From Rubrobacteraceae bacterium (GTDB taxonomy: Bacteria; Actinomycetota; Rubrobacteria; Rubrobacterales; Rubrobacteraceae): DNA of 12,433 nt. Made by a program: the position numbers and the translations under genes. The first letter of the stretch is position 1, and every line of letters starts with the position of its first letter. Where the stretch lies: NCBI GenBank assembly GCA_030447045.1, contig JAUJMB010000040.1, positions 1-12,433 of the forward strand, read 5' to 3'. The notes beneath the pieces were generated by a model. That model saw only the letters and a program-made list of their open reading frames with translations, was not told where the DNA came from and ran no database searches. Below, one piece after another: positions 1 through 6,757 of the stretch.

Positions 1-940
1 TGAAGCCGCGCTCCATGTCCGAGTGGATGCGCCCGGCGGCGGTCCGCGCCGTCGATCCCTCCCGCACGGTCCAGGCCCGGCTCTCCTTCTCCCCGGCCGT
101 AAAGAACGTGACCAGCCCGAGCAGGCGGTAGGCCGCCCGCACGAACTCCTGGAACCCCGTGGTCTTTAGGCCGAGCATCTCGAGGTACTCCCTCGCCTCT
201 TCCTCCCCGAGGTCCACGATCTCGGCCTCGAGCCTCGCGGAGAGGCGCACGACCTCAGCACCCTCGCGCGCGGCCAGCTTCTCCACCCTCGCGCTGTACT
301 CGTTGCCCTCCGCGACGGACTCCTCGTCCACGTTCGCCACGTAGAGGGTGGGCTTGGCCGTGATGAGCGTGCCGAGGGCCTCGGCGAGGGCCTCGGTCTT
401 CGGGTAGGAGCGGGCCGGGTTACCGTCGGAGAGGTGGTTTGACAGCTTCTCCAGCTCCACCGCCTCGGCCTTGAGCTTCGCGTCGCCACCCTTGGCGGCC
501 CTCCCGACCCGGTCGAGCCTGCGCTCCACGGTCGCGAGGTCCGCGAGCAGCAGCTCCGTGTTGATGGTCTCGGCGTCCCCCTCGGGGTCGACCTTGCCCT
601 CGACGTGGACGACGTCCTCGTCCACAAAGCACCGGACGACGTGCGCTATGGCGTCGCACTCCCTGATGTGGCCGAGGAACTGGTTGCCCAGGCCCTCCCC
701 AGCGCTGGCCCCCCGCACAAGCCCGGCTATGTCCACGAAATCCACCGTAGCCGGCACCACCCGCCGGCTCTTCATGGTCTCCGAGAGCGCGTCCAGGCGC
801 CCGTCGGGGACCGCCGCGACCCCCAGGTTCGGGTCGATGGTCGTGAACGGGTAGTTCTGGGCCTCGGCCCCAGCCCGCGTGAGGCTGTTGAAGACCGTGG
901 ATTTCCCCACGTTGGGCAGACCGACGATTCCTACTCTCAT
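1..940 (-). CDS. ychF: YchF/OLA1-family P-loop NTPase (3' end beyond the window)
   Basis: The reading frame runs from the ATG at 940 leftward off the window, giving 313 residues of a family usually about 360 long, so only the last part of the TGS domain is missing. Walker A/G1 is GLPNVGKST (residues 7-15), the switch I NYPFTT is at 29-34, G3 is DIAG (70-73) followed by LVRGASAGEGLGNQFL, the family signature. The G4 position is NVDE (203-206) instead of NKxD; known YchF/OLA1 proteins with this change prefer ATP over GTP. A leucine (L74) follows the G3 motif where Ras-like GTPases have glutamine, as in HAS-NTPases. A coiled-coil/helical region covers roughly 130-175 and the TGS domain starts near 275. 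The family binds ribosomes and is linked to stress and translation control. There is no Shine-Dalgarno; a TGnTACACT element six bases before the ATG suggests a leaderless mRNA. It is the last gene of the minus-strand run. Confidence 0.95.
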   Translation of the reverse strand, partial: MRVGIVGLPNVGKSTVFNSLTRAGAEAQNYPFTTIDPNLGVAAVPDGRLDALSETMKSRRVVPATVDFVDIAGLVRGASAGEGLGNQFLGHIRECDAIAHVVRCFVDEDVVHVEGKVDPEGDAETINTELLLADLATVERRLDRVGRAAKGGDAKLKAEAVELEKLSNHLSDGNPARSYPKTEALAEALGTLITAKPTLYVANVDEESVAEGNEYSARVEKLAAREGAEVVRLSARLEAEIVDLGEEEAREYLEMLGLKTTGFQEFVRAAYRLLGLVTFFTAGEKESRAWTVREGSTARTAAGRIHSDMERGF

Positions 941-946
941 GGGGGG

Positions 947-955
947 AGTGTATCA
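947..955 (-). promoter_or_regulatory. Extended -10 element of ychF, leaderless start
   Basis: Read on the minus strand, TGA-TACACT is followed by six C residues and then the ychF ATG. The hexamer fits TANNNT and the TGn forms an extended -10. A start site six to seven bases downstream would coincide with the ATG, giving a leaderless transcript. No matching -35 is visible at 16-18 bases. Confidence 0.45.
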
Positions 956-1090
956 AATGGTAGCAAATAGGCATCAGGTGTCAGGGCTGCGTGTATGGTC
1001 TTCTTCTAAAAGGGCCTACCCTTCTGCTCGCTCCCCGCAACGCGCCGACCACCCCGCCGGGAACCGCCGCCACTCCCTGAAGCCTGCAGC

Positions 1091-1525
1091 CTACTTTTTC
1101 GCCAGCGCCCCGGCGATGGTGGCGGCGCCGACGAAGACGGCGGTCTGCAGGACGGCGGCGAGTACGATGCTGAGGAGGAAGAGCGTCCAGGCCTCGTCGG
1201 GGGAGATCCGGGTCCCCATCACCTCGGAGAGGGTTGCGGCGATGCGGGGGGAGCCGATGCCGCGGGCGGCGACGAGGGCGCCCGCGGAGGCCCCGACGGC
1301 GAAGACGGGGGCGGCGACGGCGCCGCCTATGAGGCCCGAGAGCGCCCCGGGGCGCTCGGCCTCGGCCTCGGCCGCCCGCCGCCCGCAGGAGTAGCCGACG
1401 AAGATCCCGACCAGCAGCCCGCCCAGGGACCCTAGCAGGGACGCGAAGAAGCCGGCGATCCCGCCGACGCCGCCCCAGACCATACCGACGCGTAGGGCGC
1501 CGCCGCTCCTGTCTTCTCTCTCCAT
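1091..1525 (-). CDS. Small glycine/alanine-rich integral membrane protein, function unknown
   Basis: This 144-residue protein is not one I recognise. It has a short charged N-terminus (MEREDRSGG) and then about four hydrophobic segments: roughly 13-30 and 32-45 (rich in GxxG and small residues), 60-85, and 108-140. A charged loop, CGRRAAEAEAERPG, lies between the first pair and the third segment. The gly/ala-rich packing is typical of small multi-pass membrane proteins with tight helix contacts, but no catalytic motif is visible. The ATG at 1525 has no Shine-Dalgarno, but TAGAAT lies exactly six bases upstream, which supports this start as a leaderless one. It sits 37 bases downstream of the zinc-ribbon-like gene and 150 bases upstream of ychF, all on the same strand. 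The coding call rests on consistent high-GC codon use and the start context. Confidence 0.7.
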   Translation of the reverse strand: MEREDRSGGALRVGMVWGGVGGIAGFFASLLGSLGGLLVGIFVGYSCGRRAAEAEAERPGALSGLIGGAVAAPVFAVGASAGALVAARGIGSPRIAATLSEVMGTRISPDEAWTLFLLSIVLAAVLQTAVFVGAATIAGALAKK

Positions 1526-1531
1526 GGCCGC

Positions 1532-1537
1532 ATTCTA
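1532..1537 (-). promoter_or_regulatory. -10 hexamer TAGAAT for the small membrane protein gene
   Basis: On the minus strand TAGAAT matches five of six bases of the TATAAT consensus and is separated from the ATG at 1525 by six bases. Transcription would begin at or next to the start codon. No clear -35 was found. Confidence 0.45.
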
Positions 1538-1562
1538 GCGGCCCCCGCGGTCCGCGCCCGGT

Positions 1563-1784
1563 CTAGACGCCGCGCCTAAAGCCCACGGGGCGGCGTCGGG
1601 GCATGGCCAGGGCGTCCCAACCGCGCTCGGTAACGAGGCCCTCGACCAGCCGGCCGCCGCAGGAGCAGGCCCTCGAGGTCCCGTCGTCGAGAAGTAGCAC
1701 CAGGCTCTCGCAATCGTAGACCGCCGGGCATCCAGAGCACCGCCACACGAAAGTTACGCTTCTCTCTTCGGAGATCATGATCAC
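1563..1784 (-). CDS. Small zinc-ribbon-like protein, function unknown
   Basis: A 73-residue protein with four cysteines arranged CxxC (C16, C19) and, 21 residues later, CxC (C40, C42), separated by a beta-rich stretch with an acidic hairpin (LLLDDGTSRA). This is the layout of a small zinc ribbon, so a metal-binding, possibly nucleic-acid- or protein-binding role is likely. The C-terminus is basic (PRRRPVGFRRGV). Two starts are possible: GTG at 1784, and ATG at 1778 giving 71 residues. The ATG is preceded by a GGTGGGG stretch and may be the true start. It stands alone between the pilX-like gene (124 bases upstream) and the small membrane protein gene, and has its own candidate promoter. I cannot assign it to a named family. 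Confidence 0.65.
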   Translation of the reverse strand: MIMISEERSVTFVWRCSGCPAVYDCESLVLLLDDGTSRACSCGGRLVEGLVTERGWDALAMPRRRPVGFRRGV

Positions 1785-1825
1785 CCCACCGTTTATCGCT
1801 TCAACCTAACCCCCCGGCCAGCCCC

Positions 1826-1881
1826 ACCCTACACCCGCGCCCACAGGACCCCAAGGGAGAAACGTTAAGGCCGGGTTAAGG
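1826..1881 (-). promoter_or_regulatory. Candidate promoter with an 11-bp-phased direct repeat upstream of the zinc-ribbon gene
   Basis: On the minus strand TTGGGG (1854-1849) and TAGGGT (1831-1826) are separated by 17 bases, about 40 bases before the start codons of the zinc-ribbon gene. Nine bases upstream of the -35 lie two identical heptamers CCTTAAC (1870-1864 and 1881-1875) separated by four bases, that is, an 11-bp period. Two identical half-sites one helical turn apart next to the -35 are typical of binding sites for OmpR/PhoB-family response regulators. The repeat is directly visible; the promoter and regulator are inference. Confidence 0.35.
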
Positions 1882-1908
1882 AGTTCGAGGGCCGGATCTG
1901 ACCGGAGG

Positions 1909-2466
1909 CTACTCGTAGGTCTCCCGCCAGCTCCACTGGACTACCTCGCGCGTATCCCCGCCCGCCCTCGCGTAGAGGATGGCCTCGACCTTGCGCCGCG
2001 TCTCGCCGGAGGCCCCCTCGGAGACGGCCAGAAAGAAATCCCTGTCGGGGTAGTCGTGGAGGCCTGCGGGGACCGGCTCCGGCGCGTACCGTCCGTCCCT
2101 CTGCTGGGTGGCGGTCCTGGCGGGGAGCAGGTACCGGATGGTCACGCTCGCGGCTCCTCCCTCCAGGGTCAGCGTCTCCCCGGGCCGGCCGCCGTCGGGC
2201 GGGACGTGGGCCCAGCCGCTGTTGTCCGCGCCGTCGGCGTCGTAGTGGGTGGGGTCCGCGTCGGCGCGCAGTTGCGCCGCGGCGGCCTGGGCGCCCGCGT
2301 CGGCGAGGTGCAGCGCCCTCTGGCCCGCGTTCGCCTGCGCCGTCGCCTCGAGGTCGCTCCGCAGGACGGCCAGCAGGCCGGCGGCCAGGACCCCTATGAG
2401 GACCACCAGGATCACCGCCAGCCCGAGCGCCACCCCGGACTCGTCGCGCCAGGGGCGGGCGATCAT
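1909..2466 (-). CDS. PilX-like minor pilin / pilus assembly protein
   Basis: A 185-residue protein with a short polar leader (MIARPWRDESG), then a long hydrophobic helix GVALGLAVILVVLIGVLAAGLLAVL (broken here as residues 11-36). Cleavage by prepilin peptidase would fall after G11. The mature protein lacks the glutamate at position 5, which is usual for PilX-type (GspK-like) minor pilins. After the helix come QANAGQRALHLADAGAQAA, the typical amphipathic continuation of PilX proteins, and a soluble domain. The start ATG overlaps the stop of the preceding pilW-like gene as ATGA, so translation is coupled. It is the last gene of the four-gene minor pilin operon. In known systems these proteins prime pilus assembly at the inner membrane and form the tip. 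Role inferred from position and N-terminus rather than a family hit. Confidence 0.75.
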   Translation of the reverse strand: MIARPWRDESGVALGLAVILVVLIGVLAAGLLAVLRSDLEATAQANAGQRALHLADAGAQAAAAQLRADADPTHYDADGADNSGWAHVPPDGGRPGETLTLEGGAASVTIRYLLPARTATQQRDGRYAPEPVPAGLHDYPDRDFFLAVSEGASGETRRKVEAILYARAGGDTREVVQWSWRETYE

Positions 2467-3062
2467 CGGTTCCTCAGGGCGACGGTCGTGCGGAGGACCC
2501 GCTCCACGGGCCCCCCGCCGGCCCCGGTCCCCGCGGAGACCTCGAGCTCCACGCGCACCAGTTCCACGTCGGCCTCGTCTCCCGTCACCACCGGGTCCCC
2601 GTTGGCGTCGAGGTACCCGAAGGTGAGGGCCCTGCCGTCGCCGTCGACATCCCCGGCGGCGTCGACCAGCCGCCTGCCGTTTCGCAGCGGGTCGCCCCCG
2701 GCGGCGAGGGTGTAGGAGATCCCCTCCCCCGGCTCCGCGAGCCCGGTGGCCGGGTCGACGGTCCTGCGGTTGCCGTTGAGGTCGTTGCCGAAGTCGAGGC
2801 GCCCCTCCCCGAAATTCGTGAGCAGCGTCGCGTCCCCGCCGGCCTTGTCCCGCGGGTAGGCCGCCCGGATCTCGCGCTCCATCCTCGCCAGGCCGATGCG
2901 GGCCGCCTGGGCCGCCTCGGCGTTGCCCCGCGCCGCCCCGAAGACCCTGACGCTCGCGTCGAAGACGGCGTAGAGCGCGAGCAGCACGGCGGCGGTCATC
3001 ACCATCGCCACGAGCGCCTCGGGCAGCGTGAAGCCGCCCTCCCGGGCCGGCAGGCGCCTCAC
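2463..3062 (-). CDS. PilW-like minor pilin (GspJ-type)
   Basis: I place the start at the GTG at 3062, which overlaps the upstream stop as GTGA, rather than at the GTG at 3113, which would overlap the pilV-like gene by 55 bases. This gives 199 residues with a compact leader MRRLPAREGG, cleavage after G10, and a mature N-terminus FTLPEALVAMVMTAAVLLAL carrying the conserved glutamate at mature position 5. The helix continues into EAAQAARIGLARMEREIRAAYP, characteristic of PilW/GspJ proteins, where the LxRMxREIR segment follows the pilin helix. The C-terminal domain includes an acidic, glycine- and aspartate-rich section (DAAGDVDGDGRALTFGYLDANGDPV) that could bind calcium, as in some pseudopilins; that is inference. 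It would be assembled with the other minor pilins in the cytoplasmic membrane. Confidence 0.8.
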   Translation of the reverse strand: MRRLPAREGGFTLPEALVAMVMTAAVLLALYAVFDASVRVFGAARGNAEAAQAARIGLARMEREIRAAYPRDKAGGDATLLTNFGEGRLDFGNDLNGNRRTVDPATGLAEPGEGISYTLAAGGDPLRNGRRLVDAAGDVDGDGRALTFGYLDANGDPVVTGDEADVELVRVELEVSAGTGAGGGPVERVLRTTVALRNR

Positions 3063-3499
3063 GGCGGCCCTCCCGACACTACGCCGACGGTCGAGAGAGA
3101 GCCGGCGTCCCACGTTACGGAGACCTCCACGCGCATCTGCCCGGTGGGCGGCGAGCCCGCGGGGTCGGAGAGGCTCTCGTCCACGAAAGCGGTCCTGACG
3201 GAGACGTCGAGGCCTCCCTCGCTCGTGTCCGGGGGTCCCGGCGGCGCGTACCGCTCGACGGCGCTGTCGGCGGCGCCACCGGGCCTGCTGTACGGGAGCG
3301 CGCGCACCTCCTCGAGCTTCTCGTTCGCGAGCGCGCGGGCCGCGTCGTACTCTCCGGGGGACGTGGCGGCCCGCAGGCCCGACTCGAGCATGCCGGCCAT
3401 CGGGACGACGGCGAGGACGAGGACGACCATCGCCACGGACACCTCCACGAGGGAGGAGCCGGACTCCTGGGCCAGCCTACTCGTAGACGATCGGACCAA
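3059..3499 (-). CDS. PilV-like minor pilin (GspI-type)
   Basis: A 146-residue protein with leader MVRSSTSRLAQESG and predicted prepilin peptidase cleavage after G14, leaving mature SSLVEVSVAMVVLVLAVVPM with glutamate at mature position 5. The following MLESGLRAA and ARALANEKLEEVRALPY segment, with conserved hydrophobic and LEExR pattern, is the usual PilV/GspI signature. The start is a TTG at 3499, the only usable start in this frame near the leader; GAGGG lies about seven bases upstream and the start overlaps the end of the fimT-like gene by 23 bases, consistent with coupled translation. Its stop overlaps the pilW-like start. The rest is a small beta-rich domain without cysteines. Confidence 0.8.
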   Translation of the reverse strand: MVRSSTSRLAQESGSSLVEVSVAMVVLVLAVVPMAGMLESGLRAATSPGEYDAARALANEKLEEVRALPYSRPGGAADSAVERYAPPGPPDTSEGGLDVSVRTAFVDESLSDPAGSPPTGQMRVEVSVTWDAGSLSTVGVVSGGPP

Positions 3500-4100
3500 C
3501 CCCGACCCTCGCCGTGGCGGCCTGGAAGACCAGGCCGCAAGAGGGGCTGCCGTCGTCGGAGCCTACCCTGACCGTGCCGCTCGTCCCCGGGCGCAGGGTC
3601 CTCACCGTCCCGTTGGCGTTGAACTCGATGGTGCGCGTGGGCTCTGGGCCGCAGGAGCTCGGGGGGACGGCCGCGTCGGGGTCGCCGGCCGAGCAGTCGG
3701 CGTCGAAGGTGACCTCCTTGATCTTTGTTCCCGCGGGCAGCTCCCTCGGCGCGGGAGGGGAATCGGGGTCGAGCGCGGGCGGGCCGTCGCCGGCCTCGTA
3801 GGCGTTCTTCAGCTTGACGACGCAGTAGTCGGCCCCGGAGCAGGCCGCGAGCGGCGCGCCGTCGGGCCTGAGCACCACGCGCCAGTCCGTCAGCTGCTGC
3901 GTGGCGCCCGTGTGCGCGAGCCTCATGTCGGCGGCAAGCTGGTCGGCCGCGGCCTCGACCCTCCAGCGTTCGAGCAGCGCGAGGAGGATCACCAGGGAGA
4001 TCGCGGCCAGCACCCCCGCGATGGCCACGGCGGCCAGGACCTCGGGCAGCGTGTAGCCCCGCCGGTCCTCCCACGCGTTCTTCAGCTTCGCCCCGTGCAC
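3477..4100 (-). CDS. FimT/GspH-like minor pseudopilin
   Basis: A 207-residue protein with leader MHGAKLKNAWEDRRG, cleavage after G15, and mature YTLPEVLAAVAIAGVLAAIS with glutamate at mature position 5. The continuing helix LLERWRVEAAADQLAADMRLAHTGA matches the FimT/GspH pattern, in which the helix leads into a strand region carrying the LxxDWRVVL-like segment. The mature domain has five cysteines (87, 93, 136, 150, 188), so one or two disulfides are possible in this extracytoplasmic domain. The start is a GTG at 4100 with no Shine-Dalgarno; GATAAC lies six bases upstream. It begins 32 bases after the glyoxalase gene and heads the minor pilin operon. A 14-base in-frame repeat encodes KLKNA twice (residues 5-9 and 96-100), once in the leader and once in the mature domain. 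Confidence 0.8.
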   Translation of the reverse strand: MHGAKLKNAWEDRRGYTLPEVLAAVAIAGVLAAISLVILLALLERWRVEAAADQLAADMRLAHTGATQQLTDWRVVLRPDGAPLAACSGADYCVVKLKNAYEAGDGPPALDPDSPPAPRELPAGTKIKEVTFDADCSAGDPDAAVPPSSCGPEPTRTIEFNANGTVRTLRPGTSGTVRVGSDDGSPSCGLVFQAATARVGVGPIVYE

Positions 4101-4132
4101 GGCACCGTTATCGGCGCGGGGGGGCGGCGGTT

Positions 4133-4516
4133 TTAGTCCGGGCGCTCGATAAACTCGATGCGGTAGCCGTCGGGGTCGCGGACAAAGAAGATGCGGGTGC
4201 CGCTGCCCATGGCGTGGGGCTTGCTCTCGAACTCCACCCCGCCGGCGGCCTCGAGCTTCTCGGCCAGGGCGTCGAGGTCCTCGACGGCGAAGGCGACGTG
4301 GCTGTAGCCGGTGCCGAGCTCGTAGGGCTCATCCTGGCCGTGGTTGAGGGTGAGCTCCAGCCGGGGCTCGGGGTCGCCGGGGACGGCAAAGAAGGCGTTG
4401 GTCGCGTCGTCGCCGATGGGCACCCTGCGGGCGAGCTCGAGGCCGAGCTTCTCCGTGTAGAACTCTATGGACCTGTCGAGGTCGAGGACCCTGTAGCAGG
4501 TGTGCACGTACCGCAT
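4133..4516 (-). CDS. gloA: Glyoxalase I (lactoylglutathione lyase)-type metalloenzyme
   Basis: A 127-residue single-domain glyoxalase/bleomycin-resistance fold protein, the usual length for bacterial GloA. The four metal ligands of E. coli GlxI (H5, E56, H74, E122) have clear equivalents: H5 in MRYVHTCYRV, E54 in RLELTLNHG, H73 in GYSHVAFAVED and E121 in GYRIEFIERP. Other family features are DLDRSIEFYTEKLGL near the N-terminus and RIFFVRDPDGY near the C-terminus. It should convert the hemithioacetal of methylglyoxal and a low-molecular-weight thiol into a thioester. Actinobacteria generally lack glutathione, so the natural thiol may be another compound such as mycothiol; that cannot be read from the sequence. 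AAAGGAG precedes the ATG by about six bases. It is followed after 32 bases by the minor pilin operon. Confidence 0.92.
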   Translation of the reverse strand: MRYVHTCYRVLDLDRSIEFYTEKLGLELARRVPIGDDATNAFFAVPGDPEPRLELTLNHGQDEPYELGTGYSHVAFAVEDLDALAEKLEAAGGVEFESKPHAMGSGTRIFFVRDPDGYRIEFIERPD

Positions 4517-4572
4517 CGCTCGCTCCTTTGCCGCTCGCCGGCCTCTGGCCGTCAGCTTCCGGTGACCGGGTC

Positions 4573-4578
4573 ATTGTA
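4573..4578 (-). promoter_or_regulatory. Candidate -10 hexamer TACAAT upstream of gloA
   Basis: In the 77-base gap between the large membrane protein gene and gloA, the minus strand has TACAAT (five of six consensus bases) about 57 bases upstream of the gloA ATG. No canonical -35 is recognisable at 16-19 bases. It suggests gloA can be transcribed apart from the genes upstream. Confidence 0.3.
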
Positions 4579-4593
4579 GCGACTCGCGGGGGG

Positions 4594-6723
4594 TTACCGG
4601 GGAGGGGACGGGGCCCCGACCTTCCGGAGGTCCACGGCGTAGACGTTGTAGCGGTCGCTGGGTTCCTCCCGCGGCCTGAAGCCCGGCAGCCTTCCGAGCG
4701 AGGCGTCGAGGGTAGAACCGGCGTCGACCATCACCAGGTCCACCTCGTAGCGGCGCAGGATCTCCGCGGCCCGCCCGAGGGTCGTGCCGTTGAAGAACTC
4801 CCGGACGTCCACGGCGCCCCGCGGGGCCTCGACCCGTCCCGGCACCCTCTCATTCAGCTTCGGGAGGGCGTTCAGGACGAGGCTGCCCCTCCGGCTCACC
4901 ACGTTCGCCTGGGCGGAGTAGGCCGGGATGCGGGCGCCCAGGAGGTCCGGGGCGAGCACGACCGTGGGGGAGGTGATCTCATCGCGGAACCAGGGGTAGA
5001 TCGGGTCGACGGGGTAGGAGCCCGCCTCCCTGGCGCCCTCCCTGTACTCCAGGATGGGCTCTATGCCGTCCAAAAACCACGGCAAGGCCGCCGCCGACAG
5101 GGTGACCACGACCAGCGGCGGCAGGGCCCGGCGGAGGGGGTTCATCCGGGCCGCGGCCCATCCGACCGCCTCCCACACGAGCCAGCCGAGGGCCAGGAGC
5201 GTCGCGAGGGGGATGGGCCAGGCGAGGCGCCAGATCTGGCCCGGCAGGACGAGCTCGTCGCCGAGAAAGGTGGCCACGGGGGGCACGTAGACGGCGAAGG
5301 TGGTGAGGAGCATGGTCCCGAGGAGCAGTTGGGCGGCGATGCTCCGCTCCACGCGCCACAGCAGGAACGGCACCGCGAGCAGGAAGGGCACTGCCAGGAA
5401 GGGATCCAGCAGCAGCGAAGGGTGCATCATGTAAGAGCCGTCGGCGAACTCGAAGATGCGCGCCCGCTCGGGGCTGACGAAGACCATGTTCCTGAGAACG
5501 TCCGGGTCGTTCGAGTTTATGTCCGAGTCGGCGAGCACGTCGGTCAGCGGCCTCCCCGTGAGGATCGGGACGGCGAGAGCCGGAACGACCAGGACGAGCA
5601 CGCCCGCGAGGCCCATCGCCGACGCCCGCGCCCACGAGGCGCGGCTCCTCGGGTTGGACGCCAGGTGCAGGACGACGAAACCCGCCATCGAGAGCCCGAT
5701 TATGGCGAAGCCTATCGGATGGACGGCCAGCACGGCGCACACCATCAACGCGAAGCACCCGAAGTACCGCCTCCCTCCCCCGTCCAGAAACGCGGCCGCG
5801 AAGGCCAGCGTCAGCGGCAGGAAGAGGAACTTGGTGGCCAGCTTGTCCTCGGGGAGGCGCTGGACGAACTCGCCCCCCAGGGTGAAGCGCGTCTGGCCGA
5901 GGTGGACGAGAAAGAAGAGGGCGTAGAGGCAGCCGCAGAAGAGGGCGGCCCTCTCGCCCCGGAGCAGGACGCGCGCCAGGGCGTAGAAGGCGAGGAGCGA
6001 GACGACCACCAGCGCCGGGTTCAGGTAGGAGAAGACGAAGTCCACCGGGTCGACCCCGGAGACCCTGGAGAGGGCCGCCTGCTCGACGAGCCAGCCGTTG
6101 ATCTTGGCGCGAGAGAGCCCGACCTCCCCCCCGAAGAAGGGCTCGGCGGCGCCCAGGCCGCCGGGCCCCAGGTAGGCCCGGACCCACGCCAGGTAGACCC
6201 AGATGTCCCCGAAGGCGCTGGGCGCCGTGATCCTGGCGACAAACGCCAGCGCCCCGACCAGGACGACGAACGGCGCCCACATTATCCCCCCGCGGTCGGA
6301 CACGATGGGCTCGCGCTTCTCCCCGGGCGTGGGCCCGACGAGCGCGACAAAGGCGGCGGCGAGCAGGGAGGCGACGACCAGCGCGCCCGAGGCCCACAGG
6401 TAGGCCTCCAGGCTGGTCTCCAGGACGAGCATGGGCACGGCCAGGAGCGCGAACACCCCGACGCCGAGCACGAAGCCCGCGGGCACCAGCGCGACCCCGG
6501 AGAAGTACCCGTTCAGGAACCAGCGCGCCAGCAGCAACCCCGGCGCGAGCAGCAGGAACATGGCCGCCGCGACCGTGACGCCCGGCAGCGCTGTCAGGGC
6601 CTCCCGCAACGGCCCGACCGCCACGAGCGCGGCGGCGCCCGCGAGCGCTACGCAGGCCTCGAAGGGACGGAAGCGTGCCCTGACCTCGCCCACTGCTATC
6701 CCCTCGGGCGGTGCTGGCGGCAC
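4594..6723 (-). CDS. Large polytopic membrane protein, GT-C glycosyltransferase-like
   Basis: A 709-residue protein with about 13 hydrophobic membrane segments between residues 23 and about 560, followed by a soluble C-terminal domain of roughly 150 residues. After the first four or five segments comes a long extracytoplasmic loop beginning FGDIWVYLAWVRAYL (D173) and ending SGVDPVDF. An aspartate-containing first large loop and a C-terminal soluble domain are the layout of GT-C enzymes, which move sugars from lipid carriers to acceptors outside the membrane. I see no decisive family motif, so the substrate is unknown. The first possible start is GTG at 6723; the GTG at 6693 (residue 11) is better placed, with GAGGGG six bases upstream. 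It lies 34 bases downstream of the arylsulfotransferase-like gene and probably shares its transcript. Confidence 0.6.
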   Translation of the reverse strand: MPPAPPEGIAVGEVRARFRPFEACVALAGAAALVAVGPLREALTALPGVTVAAAMFLLLAPGLLLARWFLNGYFSGVALVPAGFVLGVGVFALLAVPMLVLETSLEAYLWASGALVVASLLAAAFVALVGPTPGEKREPIVSDRGGIMWAPFVVLVGALAFVARITAPSAFGDIWVYLAWVRAYLGPGGLGAAEPFFGGEVGLSRAKINGWLVEQAALSRVSGVDPVDFVFSYLNPALVVVSLLAFYALARVLLRGERAALFCGCLYALFFLVHLGQTRFTLGGEFVQRLPEDKLATKFLFLPLTLAFAAAFLDGGGRRYFGCFALMVCAVLAVHPIGFAIIGLSMAGFVVLHLASNPRSRASWARASAMGLAGVLVLVVPALAVPILTGRPLTDVLADSDINSNDPDVLRNMVFVSPERARIFEFADGSYMMHPSLLLDPFLAVPFLLAVPFLLWRVERSIAAQLLLGTMLLTTFAVYVPPVATFLGDELVLPGQIWRLAWPIPLATLLALGWLVWEAVGWAAARMNPLRRALPPLVVVTLSAAALPWFLDGIEPILEYREGAREAGSYPVDPIYPWFRDEITSPTVVLAPDLLGARIPAYSAQANVVSRRGSLVLNALPKLNERVPGRVEAPRGAVDVREFFNGTTLGRAAEILRRYEVDLVMVDAGSTLDASLGRLPGFRPREEPSDRYNVYAVDLRKVGAPSPPR

Positions 6724-6757
6724 GGCGGCGCGGTGTCCCCCCGTGAAAGAACCACCG

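Noticed and set aside
1010..1023. Inverted repeat AAGGG-CCTA-CCCTT between the small membrane protein gene and ychF, as a terminator
   Set aside because: The stem is only five base pairs and no T-run follows on either strand at the right place.
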